NCBI GenBank assembly: GCA_030765055.1
Contig: CM060955.1
Span: forward strand, 158,943,243-159,007,242
Direction: 5' to 3'
Source: Mantis religiosa
Lineage: Eukaryota > Arthropoda > Insecta > Mantodea > Mantidae
DNA length: 64,000 nucleotides
The translations under genes were made by a program, and so were the position numbers. Each line of letters opens with the position of its first letter. Within the stretch, counting starts at the first letter, position 1. This document shows, piece after piece, positions 19,826-31,800 of this stretch. Below the pieces are notes generated by a model, which saw only the letters and a program-made list of their open reading frames with translations, had not been told where the DNA came from and made no database searches.

Positions 19826-22800
19826 GTAAGTGAGAAACAGCTGACTGTCAACGACTGAAACTCCAGTGCAATCGATCAAAACAGCTTATAATTTCTGAAG
19901 GTTTTCACCCAAAACACTTCAACATTTAAAAAAATATATTTTTTATTTATTCTTAATTTCACTGTAGTTAATACTGCATTTTTATTTTTGAAACTATATT
20001 GAACGTAACATAAAAACTAATACTTCAAGAACCATTCTGAAATTATGTCAAATTTAACTTTTTGCTCAGCCTTCATAATAAGTAAGTAACCTTTATTTCC
20101 ATTTCACCTATAAATTATTATACTGTTGCTGGTTACTCTTGGGCCCAATAGACTCAAACTCTGAGGTTGCCGGGCCCAATTGGCATCTTATCTGAAATAA
20201 CTTCATCTTCATTTTTGTCATATTTACTTATTTTCCTCAACCATTTGGCTCTTATTTTGCCCAAAAAGTTCCCAATTTCAATTAAATTTTCCTTGGTTTT
20301 TACAATCATTAACTTCATAGCTTGAATTTCCTTTGTTAACCTTGCCCATTCTTTTTTACTTAGCTTCTCCGTAAGCAACCTACTTTCTTCACATTCTAAA
20401 AGAAAATGCCATTCTTTATCCCTTTGGTGACACAATGGGCATTTCTCCAGATCCCTTCAGGTTTACCACTCCTGTTCTGGCCCATGCAAAGACTTCTTTT
20501 GCTGCTTTATCACAAATATCAATGTATTTTTCCCTGTTCCACATCACTTTTATCTCTATAAATTTCCAGCGAGCTTTTCAAGTTGAAGCTTTCTAACATT
20601 TCTTGACGTTCAATATCTTCCGTTCTTAACTTCTTTCCAAAATCCACTTTGCAATAATTCCCGGTTTTCCCACATGACACCAAACCCTATTTTTAACATC
20701 ATTTCCTTTATCTTATTTAGCCATGAATCTTTGTGATTTAGTCTTTCCTGTACTATCAAGCATTGCTCATCTAAACTCCTAATTCTCGCCCAATATTTTA
20801 ACACCCTTTCCACCATTATCACTCTAGTTCCCAGTTTTCCCAATTCTGCTTGCGTCACTCCATTTGGTGAAGCCCGTGGTAAGCCCAAAACTTATTTGCA
20901 AAAGTTTCTAATGTATCACATATTTGTACCCCCCTCCTTCAAACCCCATACATCTACCCCATACAGCATTTTAGCTTCTACTACGGCTGTGTAAATTCTC
21001 TCCAGCTGTTTTATTTGCATTCCTGGTAATTTATTTAGACATGTTTTAATATCTTTTAATGCAATTTTACCTTTTGCCATTGCCATTCTCTTCTGCTCTT
21101 TCCAACCCCCCCTTATTGCTTAATCGTACTCCTAGATAATTAAATGCATTGACCACCTCAATTTCTCTTCCTTGCCAGTACCATTTCTCCTCTTTTCTTA
21201 ACTTGTTGCCTTTCTTAAATACCATAATTTTGGTTTCGTTTACATTAATTCTAAGGCTCCATTCCTTAAAAAATTTATCTATTGCTCCAATTCCCACTTT
21301 GGAAATAGCTCCTGCTACTAAATCATCTGCAACCACTGATTTAATTAATTTACAGTTCAAATTACTAGATCGATTTGCAAGCTTTTAAACTGCTTACAGA
21401 TACTGACTTAATCAACACACAAATTCTCCATATTTAACAGAAATCATATATCATTTACCTGATAAAATGCATTATACTTTTGTGACGGTGACTGTCACTT
21501 ATTTTTGTCGCTAAATCCAGCAATTTTTCCACTTTATAATAAGAATTAATACTAGAGGTATGACAACTATTAGACCAGTATACATTTTTACAGAACCATG
21601 ACCTTGAAATTCTGTAATTCAAAACAATTAGCAAATAAACCACTGTGATGGACTTTGAAATTCCGTTCTATTTCCATGACTACGACGAATAACTTATATG
21701 CCTTTTCATTTGAGAAAAAAGTATAACTGCAAATCAAAAGCGATAAATCCATACAAAAATTATTTGCTATAAGTTATGTGCTTTAACATTATGCATATGT
21801 TTTATATACCAAGATTTGTCCATTGTTTGCGGTTTACCAGTTAAACAAAAACTTGTCAGAAAGAAAAGGATATCATAAGCAATTCCTAAAAGCATTGAAA
21901 AATGTATGCATTTCATTTTTAAAAATCGAACTTTTCTATTCAAAGGAATTTTGGAATGGAAAATTTTGTTTTCTTATTCTCCCGCCTCTATGGTGTGGTG
22001 GTAGCGAGTCTGTCACGAGATCAGGGTGAGTTATCTGGATAAGGTTTCTTTCAGTAGTTTACTGTTACCCTGAAAGATGAATTTCTGGCAACTCTAAGCT
22101 CTATGTACCCTGTACTCATTTGAACATCATTTCATTCATCGTCCCATATGATTTAACGTTGGAGGTTTTCCCTTATACTGAAAGATGAATTTCTGGTAAC
22201 TCTAAGCTCAATGTACTCTGGACTCATTTGAACATCATTTCATTCATCGACTGATATGAAAACGTTGGAAGTTTTCCCTTATCTTGAAAGATGAATGTCT
22301 GGTAACTCTAAGCTCTATGTACCCTGAGCTCATTTGAACATGTGATATGACTTAATGTTGGAGGATGCATACTTAAAAAAGTGGGATTTTTTTTTTTTTT
22401 TTAACATCATCGTGTTGCATCCTTGGTAAAGACGAAATTTTGTATCTAATCTAGTTTCGTTTTTGTAAGGTACTGTTTACAAACTTCTACAGTTAACAGA
22501 TGTCATTACGTATTGTCCCCACTGAAGTTCTTTCCCCACTACTTGATAATGGGATACAATTGGGTTGAAAAAGGGAACAAAAGCCAATCGCTTATCACGT
22601 CTAGAGAAGTGGAGGTCAAATTCGTCATTGTCAAGGAAACCTGCATGTGGTTTCTAACTACTCCAAAAAAAAGCTTGCTGAAACAATAAATACAAGAGGG
22701 TCAAGTTTACTGTCACACTTTATACATTTCCAGCAGCTTTCACCACAGATTTTACGGTTTACGTTTCGAATATTGACAAACTCAGCTTTTTGTGTTTCTG

Positions 22801-25800
22801 CGGGCAAGGCCAGACATGACAACTGACTGCACTCAGCTATCCGTAACAGGTCACTTCAGTATGTGCGAGATTTTATGATGAAATTACGTATTAATTTGAA
22901 GATCCACAGTTACAATTCGAGTGCTGTTTTAACGTTTCTGACGAATCGAATTATAACATGCATACCCAAATTCATGTATATTTTTAACTTATTTCCCGAG
23001 GTATTTATGCTTTTACTTCTTTAAAAATTGTTGTACGCGGTGCAATTATGTTTTGGGAAAGTTCTCCTTATTATGACTGACTTTTGTATAATCAGTAAAC
23101 ACTAAAAGGTAAAATAAATCGTAATGCATAAAATATCTAGAGCTGGTTGACACAAACCATTTCCGAGATATTATTTGTAATTAGATTGAATTTTCTAATA
23201 TTTTATACTTATCTCAACTTTTATATTCTCCACTACGTGTTTACAGCAAGTAGAGGATGCATAATATAATACCTAAGAATAACAAAACTGATATTGAAAT
23301 TTCACAGGATATGGATGCTCTAAGATACCCTGAATCCAAAAGAGATTATTTTTGTGTGTGTGTTTGGGATCCCGTGGCAGTCTGCATGTGAAAGGCATAA
23401 CTGCCTGCCGCGGTAGTGTGTCTGTCTCACATTCAAGAGGTACCGAATCTCGGTCAGGGTGACTTACCTTATCCTGAAACATGAATTTCTCGTAACTGTA
23501 AGCTCTATGTACCCTGTACCCATTTAAATATAATTTCATTCATCGTCCAATATGACAACGTTGGAGGTTTTCCCTTATCCTGAAAGATGAATGTCTGGTA
23601 ACTCTAAGCTCTATGCACCCTGTACTCATTTGAACATCATTTCATTCATCGTCCGATATGACAACGTTGGAGGTTTTCCCTTATCCTGAAAGATGAATGT
23701 CTGGTAACTCTAAGCTCTATGCACCCTGTACTCATTTGAACATCATTTCATTCATCGTCCGATATGACAACGTTGGAGATTTCCTCTTATTATGAAAGAT
23801 GAATGTTTGGTAGCTCTAATCTCTATGTATCCTGTACTCATTTGAACATCATTTCATTCATCGTACGATATGACTTAACGTTGGAGGTTTTCCCTTATCC
23901 TGAAATATGAATGTCTGGTAGCTCTAAGCTCTATGTACCCTGTACTCATTTGAACATTATTTTATTCGTCGTTTAATGATAACGTTCGAGGACATAAATT
24001 TATAAAAAAAGGCATAACATAAGAACAAAAATATCAAATTCGGAATTTAAGATGAGTATTTTCAAAGATTTTCAAAGAAATTCCTCTCACTTAAAAATTT
24101 GTTTTTCGTGCGAATTTTTTTCGACAATTTTGATTCAATTACGACATATTTAAGATATTTTCATGAAAAATGAAACTCATATCCAGAATTTTCTGGGAAA
24201 AGCTTCTGAGGTCATCCTCATTCTGGGTGACTTTTGCATAACTTGTATTCCTTAAGAAATAGACAAAACCTTACTAACTTTATATTCGTTAGGCCATAGG
24301 AATATCCCAAACATTTTTTTAAAATTACACTTCTGAATGGTTTTTCATATAAAGGATAGTTTGGGATGGCTAATGCTCTTAAAAATCTTTATGTCGGATC
24401 TCTGGAATACCCTGAAGTTAAACTAAGTTTGGGCTTTAACCGATTTTTTATTTCTGGGTTATGGCTGTTCACAGACGTTCCGAGACGTTTTCTATTTTAC
24501 AGTTGTGAAGTAAAAGTTAAATTAATCAGAATATAAGTGTAAATTCCTAAAGAATGCTGTTAAACTTAGCAAGCGATGTTCAGAAATATTTTGTGACACA
24601 ATATTTAGTGAGAAAAGAGATTTTTATGCTAACATGTTTTTGTTCTTGTTTAGCAGTGAAAAAGGAGAAGCTTTGGTGCTGAACACAGACAAGCTCCTGG
24701 GGAATGTTGTGATAATGCCGATGAATAAATCTAACCTAAGAGATGAGGACGACAACAAACCAAAAACGGAGAGATGGGTGTTCTCAAATGGAGTCGCTCA
24801 TCAGGTAAATATCAAAACACGACAAAATATCGTCCTTTCCTTTTCAAACTGTACCCTGAAACCGCTCATTATTACGGGCGGAAATGCTTGAGTTTTGTAT
24901 TCCTGAAAGTTGTTGCTTTTAAGAAAGACAGGAGTCGAGGCCTCACATGTCCTCATAAGACTTGCCCTAGTTTGATCCTGCTGTAAACATCTGGGTGGGA
25001 AGAGAGACAGAGACAGAGATATTGGAACAGAAAACGGTTGAGCTGTTGATTGGTTTAGCGAAGTTAATGGGTGTTTTCTTTTATTTGCATACGTACGATA
25101 AACCCCTCCTTTAAGTACAGCACTGTAAGTTTTCTGATCACTGCTCTGTGCGAGCTAATTTCGGAGAGAGAAAAGTATGCAAATGTTTCGATTATTATAA
25201 ACGTAATAGCCCCAGATTTTATCTTTCTGCTTCACATACCACATAGATGTGTTCTGTATACTGTATACAGATTAGACAAAGACACGTGAAATGATACACA
25301 CTATTAACTTATGTTAAATTAAGTTGCATTTTATTTAACAATTACTAAAGGACACTACTATTATAAAATATTTTTGCATTTATATACCAGGCAGCTCTCT
25401 CACAACGAGGTCTGTATCAAGTTGAATGCTCATTAAGATGTTATTGTTTATAGTGTGAATTTTCTTCTGATATTTAACACTGTATTTTCTATACATCTCG
25501 CATCCTTACAAGCCCAAGAACACATGTATATGCAATTTAAAATCGATAAGCTTTTCATAATGGAGCAGGCCGGTGCTTCAGCCGAAATAAAACACAATCG
25601 AGGCGAACCTTTAAAAAGTGGTGAGCAGCGAATGATCGTGCATTGTTTCGCGGTGTTTAAAGAAAGAAACCCGGAATTGTCTATAACAAACATTGAGAAA
25701 GAAACTGATGATCTCCTTGGTGTTTTCGCAAGTAGTGTACATACTGTTAGAATGGAACAGTAAGCATCCGGAACTCTAACAACGTCGGGAAAATCGCGTA

Positions 25801-28800
25801 AATGCAAACAGCGCGTGGAGAAACACGACGATTTTACGAAAAGTGCTCTACGCGATAAAGTTCATGATTATTTTTTTCAGAAATGAATCAACTCATAGAT
25901 TTAATAAGTTAATGCGTAACCCAGCTCTATTTACTGTCTAGAAGTTAGCGCTGCTAGATATACTGCTAGTGCTGCAAAACTTAAGTGCGTGTAGCAGTGT
26001 CTAGCACGTGGCGAATTGAGTCAGCTTCGCCTTGTTTACAGCAGGATTAAACTAGCGTGAGATAGAGTATAGACTGTAGTATACACAGGTCCTTGTGTAA
26101 CATGTAATAAGTAGAGGTGGTGATTTTTCGCAAATGCGATACAGCGCGATGAAGTGCGAAATTGACTCAAAATGCGATATAAATGCGAAATCGAAGATTT
26201 TCCCAAGTAATTATTTTTTCCCAATGCTTTTTGTTCTGGAAACTTTAACTGAAGTGTCTGCAGAACCTTTACATGTTTAGAAGGTTATAAAGTGGCCACT
26301 CTTCTGGAATGCGGATAGCAACCCTTTCCGCTAAATTAGCTTATTGTTTCATCATTGCCCATGTGAGGTATGTTTGGTACCTAAAGCGAGTTCAGTTGTT
26401 TTACGAAACAGACCCTCTTACGACGCCTGACTGTCATAATTCTATCTTCACAACCCAGTTAACGCCCGCCTCGGTAACGTGGTGGTAGCCTGTCTGCCTC
26501 ACGCTCAAGAGGTCCCGAGTTCAAATCTAGGACACGTGAGTTACCTGGATAAGGTTTTTATCGGGGGTTTCCCTTATCCTGAAAGACGAATGTCAGGTAA
26601 CTCTAAGCTCTATAGACCCTGGGCTTATTTGAGCATCATTTCATCCATTCCATTCATCGTCCGATATGATTTAACGGTGGAGCACGTAAATTGCAACAAC
26701 AAAATGGAAAATTTGAATCCCTGTCTATGAAAACTAATAGCAATCCTAATTTTAAGGAAGTGACAAACACTGGTTTTGCATAAGTATGAACGTCAGTATC
26801 TTTTTTGCGTTATGCAGCATGTTCTATATTTCTGTGTATTGCTTTAACCTATATTAATGTAAAATAAATTGCCACTTTATGCACTTTTAACTCTGTTATT
26901 AATAACACTCCATAAATGTGTTTTAGGTCTCATATATAATGTTAATATTCATCATTTAAAAATAAATTAACTCAAATTAAACTTTTTAAATGCTATAAAG
27001 TGCTAAACTGCAAATGTATAAATGCTATAACATGCTAAATGTAAACATCAAAATGACTCCTAGTAAAAGCAATCAATGTTTATGTCGACAGGCTCTGATA
27101 GTAACGGCTGTACTGCTGTACGGAGCATGTCTAGGGGCTACCATGGGCTACCCAGCCATCCTGCTCCCCCAGCTGCAGGCCAACGACAGTACTCTACCCA
27201 CGGATAAGGACACTGGCTCTTGGATAGGTAAGTTATTTTCCTCCTCCTGCTGCACAGGGAAACTCTTCAATGGACGGACGGTTAGAAAGCGCGGGCGCGT
27301 GAGTTTCCAGTAAGTGAGAATGCACCAATGACGCAATTGCCCGCGGCACCTTGCTCCGTTTTCCTTACTGTCCTTGTCGCAGCTTAGTTCATTGACTAGG
27401 CAGTCTTCCAACTGCGATAGCTTTGAAATGCCATTTTCATTGTTTGCATAACCGTGAAAAAGAAATAAATAAGAAGACTAATAGATATGTACCTACCAAT
27501 TGAAAAACAGTATAATATGTTAAATTCACACGACTTCCTTGTAATCTGAAGTTACTTTGAACTAGATACATGTTTTTAAAGAAATTCCTCTGCCAGTTAG
27601 GTTAAAATTTTGCACAAATTGTGTTGCATCAAATATTAACCCAAAATGTTATTTTTGAAGATGTATTAACTAACAGTAAACAATATTTGTGCTTGCAGCA
27701 AGTTTGCAGTCAGCTGTAAGTCCAGTGGGAGGTATTGCTGGTGGTATCGCAATGGACCGTTGGGGAAGAAGGTTCACGATGAGGTTGGGTTTGCTGCCCC
27801 TTCTCATGGGTTACCTCGTCCTCTCTGTGGCCGACAGCCATCTGGTGGTTCTCTTGGGTCGCTTTGTCACCGGTTTGGCTGCTGGCTTCCAGGCTGCCAC
27901 TTCAACGGTAAGCTCGACACTATACATAGCTGGACAGAGATCTGTGTTTTGGTATCCTAGTAGATATGCAATCCAATTGACATTAGGGATGGACTAAAAT
28001 CGCCTCTGGTAACATTCAGCTGGAGACACCGTTCTTGGTCCCTGCAGAAACCAAATGTAAAGCTTGCGAGCGAGTTTACTCACCAAGCCAGGTGACTACA
28101 GAACCAAGCGAATTGTTGCGTTAGCTTCATATGCTATTCAGACATGTTCTTGTTAATAAATCGGTATAGTCCTTGCAGAAAAATGCTCACACAATTTACC
28201 TAGCTTAATTAATTGTGCAAATCTGTTTGTGTTATTACAAATATCATTGCAGATATCTTTAAACACATTTATTGAAGTTGTTCAATACCAGATACACTGT
28301 CTTCTCCACTGGGTTGTTTAGAACGAATGTCGTGCTTTTCATAAGTATGTTCTGTTTGTTTTTAGTCTTTTTCCGTTTATAAACCCAATTTTCTCACTAT
28401 TCTGTTTAAGGATGACTTGTTGACATGAAAATTAATGCCTTCTCTTAAAATAATAAGTAATTTATTGAAGAAGCACTTTTTCCTGAAAATACAAATTTTG
28501 AGTCGTTCTTCTAAAACACATTTTTTGAAGTCATCTAGATTTGGTTACTCATTTTGGAACTGTACTTTTTACCTGGAAATCCAGAAGATGTGTTCTGGTT
28601 TTCATTTTGTTTGCGTTTTTTAATTCTTTTTACTGGTTTTATTTTTAGGTAAAATGATGGAAATAATTATTTCTTCCACACTAGCAGGCTAAGGTTTGGA
28701 TGAGTAGAGTCAGACTGGAAAATTCAATGCCATGGCCGGGATTTAAACCACGGATCTTCCGCTCTCCGTGCGATTGCTCTAAAACATTGAGCTACTATGG

Positions 28801-31800
28801 CCAACATGCCGTCATGACATTAAATTCTCCAACTGACTCGTATTGTTGTTGTAATTTTACGTCCTCCGACGTTAAGTCATATCGGACGATGAATGGAATG
28901 GGCGAAATGATACTCAAATGAGCCCAGGGTCCATAGAGCTTAGAGTTACCCGACATTTGTCTTTGAGGATAAGGGAAAACCCCGGTAAACCCTTATCCAG
29001 GTAACTCACCCTGACCGAGATTCGAACTCGGGAGCTCTTGAACGTGAGGTAGACACTCTACCACCACGCTACCGAGGCGGGCAACTGACTCGTATATTTC
29101 CCAGGAGACCACTAGGGGTTCTCATATGCTATGAGACACGCACCTTTTGTGGTGACTTACTAATGCTGTAAGTATTTAAGACACCACAAAAGTGCGTGTC
29201 CCATAACATATGAGAACCCCTAGTGGTCTACCGGGAAACATACGAGTCAGTTGGAGAATTTAATGTCATATCGACATGTTGCCGTAGTACCTCAGTGGTT
29301 TAGAGCAACCGCATGGAGAGCGGGAGATTCGTGATTCAAATCCCGGTTATGACATTGAATTTTTCAGTCTGACTCTACTCATCTTTTTACTGTTATTTCA
29401 GACACTCCTGTGTCTTTTTAATTCGTGATTTGAAGTTTTTAAATTTCTTTGAAAAATCGTCTGATGTAACACGTTCTTTGCTTTTAGCTTCTTACTTCAT
29501 GTATACCCAAACATTTGAAAGAATTTCACGACTGTGTAACGTTTTAGATCCTTATTTAGAAAGTACAGCTGGCATAATTTATGCAATGGTCAATGACAAA
29601 TTCACTATACTCATTCCAAGCTCTAATTACATCTTTCATAGCATGCTGCTCAAAAACAGCAACAGTGAATTAGCAAGGATTGTGCCTCAGAGGCATACAT
29701 CTTCCCTCCCCCCCCCCACACAACTGTCGTGCGTGATTTCATTCACAATTATATCAGTTCAAGAAAGAGACAAAAGATATGGGTTCGCCTTGGCCAGGGG
29801 CCAGGAACGGTGATTCTAGCTGTAATACGGATCTGACACGTTTTTCTTCTCTTGTAGAAACTTTGTCATCGACTTTAAACCAACTTCCCGATGAGCTAGA
29901 GCTTCGAAAGTTAAGACAGTCTATATCTATGTTTTGCAGGTGTTGTTGAGTGAAGTGGCGACTCCACGCCTGCGTGGATTGTATGCTTCAGGTCCATACG
30001 TGAGCTTCTCCGTAGGAGTACTACTTGTGTACGCTCTGGGTTCTCAATTGCACTGGCACATGGTGGCTGTAGTGATAGCTCTACTGCCATTGCTATCTCT
30101 TATCGCTTTTGTCTTCGTTCCCGAGAGTCCTGCCTGGCTGGTCCGCAATAACAACATCGAGGACGCAGAGAAGGCCTTACTGTGGCTCAGGGGAAACGGA
30201 AATGAAAAACAGGTGAGGATCATACCCTACAGATTCTGTCTAAATATGTATTTCCTCGATACTTGCAAGGTATCGACATCGAACGTTACTTCAGAAAATT
30301 CGCTCGATGCTTTTTCGATACTTCGGTGGTAATTCTGCAATTTTTATTTTATTTTTAAATCACAATTATTATTGCCGCAAGTAGAGCATTGCAAAACCCG
30401 AGAAATTGCCAGGAATGTGGTACTTGTACAGTAACATTATACAAGAATTACGTAGAAAATGAAGCTAGCTACAGTGAAGCAATCAATATTACAGAAATAC
30501 AAATATTTGCCACTATGGCTCCACTTATCTTAAGAAATTGGTGTTAATATTTCTTTCTAATGGAGATCGATTTCACAAATTGCTTGCGTCCTCAGTCCAC
30601 ATAAACAAACTCCGTTGTCAAGGATTCTCGGTTACCGTGTTTTCCTTATGTTTTTTTAGTATTACCAACATCTGAAAACGAAACAAACCTAAAAACAGAA
30701 TCAACTGCTGATATTTCAAAATTTATTACGCGATGTTTGCTTTTTAAAATAAATATATTTTCCCAAACTATTAAACCTATGGGACCATTTAATTGTTTTA
30801 ATAAATCCCGAAGTTAAATTATTAAAACAATTAAATAGTCTCATAGATTTAATAGTTTGGGAAAAGATTTATTTAAAAAAATAAACATTCAGCGCCAGTT
30901 AACAGCTCCCAAGAAGAAATCACTGCATATCTCAACGATGATTTGTCACCTCCTCTTTGTAGTGCACTGCATTACTATAAAATAAATCAAAAATTAAAAA
31001 GAAAAAAAAAAAACAGCCGCAAAATATTTGTGTATTCCACTTGCAACAGTTTTCTCTGAAAGACTATTTAACATAGTAGGACTCATATGTGACAGAAAAA
31101 GAAGTAGACTTGACCCCGAACGAGCGAAAATGCTAGTACTTTTGGTATTTTTCCCCTTTGGTAACAAAGGAAAACGGTATACAATGTCCTAGGATTCGCC
31201 ATTCGCACAATATTTTCTTGTAGATATTACTTCCATTCTGTTACAGTTAGTAACAACAGTTATTTACATATAACTATCTGATATGTTTCAGGCAAGACGT
31301 GAACTCGAAGAGTTGGTATCCTCTATCCACTCAGAGAAGAAGGAAGACCACTTGGAGTCTGGCATCTGTGAAGAAGAGACGCTAGAACCTCCAAAGCATC
31401 CATTGAGGATCCTGACGTCAGCTGCTCTGTTGAAGCCTTTCTTCATCGCGCACGTGTACAACTTGTTCCAGATCTTCACTGGAACCATTCTCGTGGTCTT
31501 CTATGCAGTACCCATGGTCGCCCAAATGAGCGACGATCTCGACAGCTATGCAGTTGCTCAGATGACGGCCTTGGTCCGTCTCATCTTCGTCGCCGTCGCT
31601 TCTACCTTTTTATTTGTCATCAACCGACGAACCCATGCAATTGCATCTGGAGCAGCCTGTGCAGTAGCAGCCATGGCTCTCGCGGTCTTCCTCTACGCCT
31701 CAGAAACAGTGGAGTCCTTGTCCCAACAAGTGAAAATGTGGGTTACGATTGCACTTATCCTCGCCTTTATTGCAGCCAACACTTGTGGCTTTCTTTCCTT

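Larger units (their letters stand above)
19390..19880 (+). repeat. Promoter/first-exon duplication, copy B
   Basis: Second copy of the block at 16600-17050, about 2.83 kb downstream. Identity is highest around the TATA box, leader, mini-exon and donor. Confidence 0.85.

Noticed and set aside
23273..23539. 88-codon minus-strand frame
   Set aside because: It overlaps the head and body of a family 1 SINE; chance open frame.
29430..29813. 127-codon + strand frame in a transporter intron, perhaps a hAT middle portion
   Set aside because: A few residues (LDPYLES) resemble hAT proteins but no ordered motifs follow, and it lies 1 kb from the real hAT C-terminus without continuity. Not supported.
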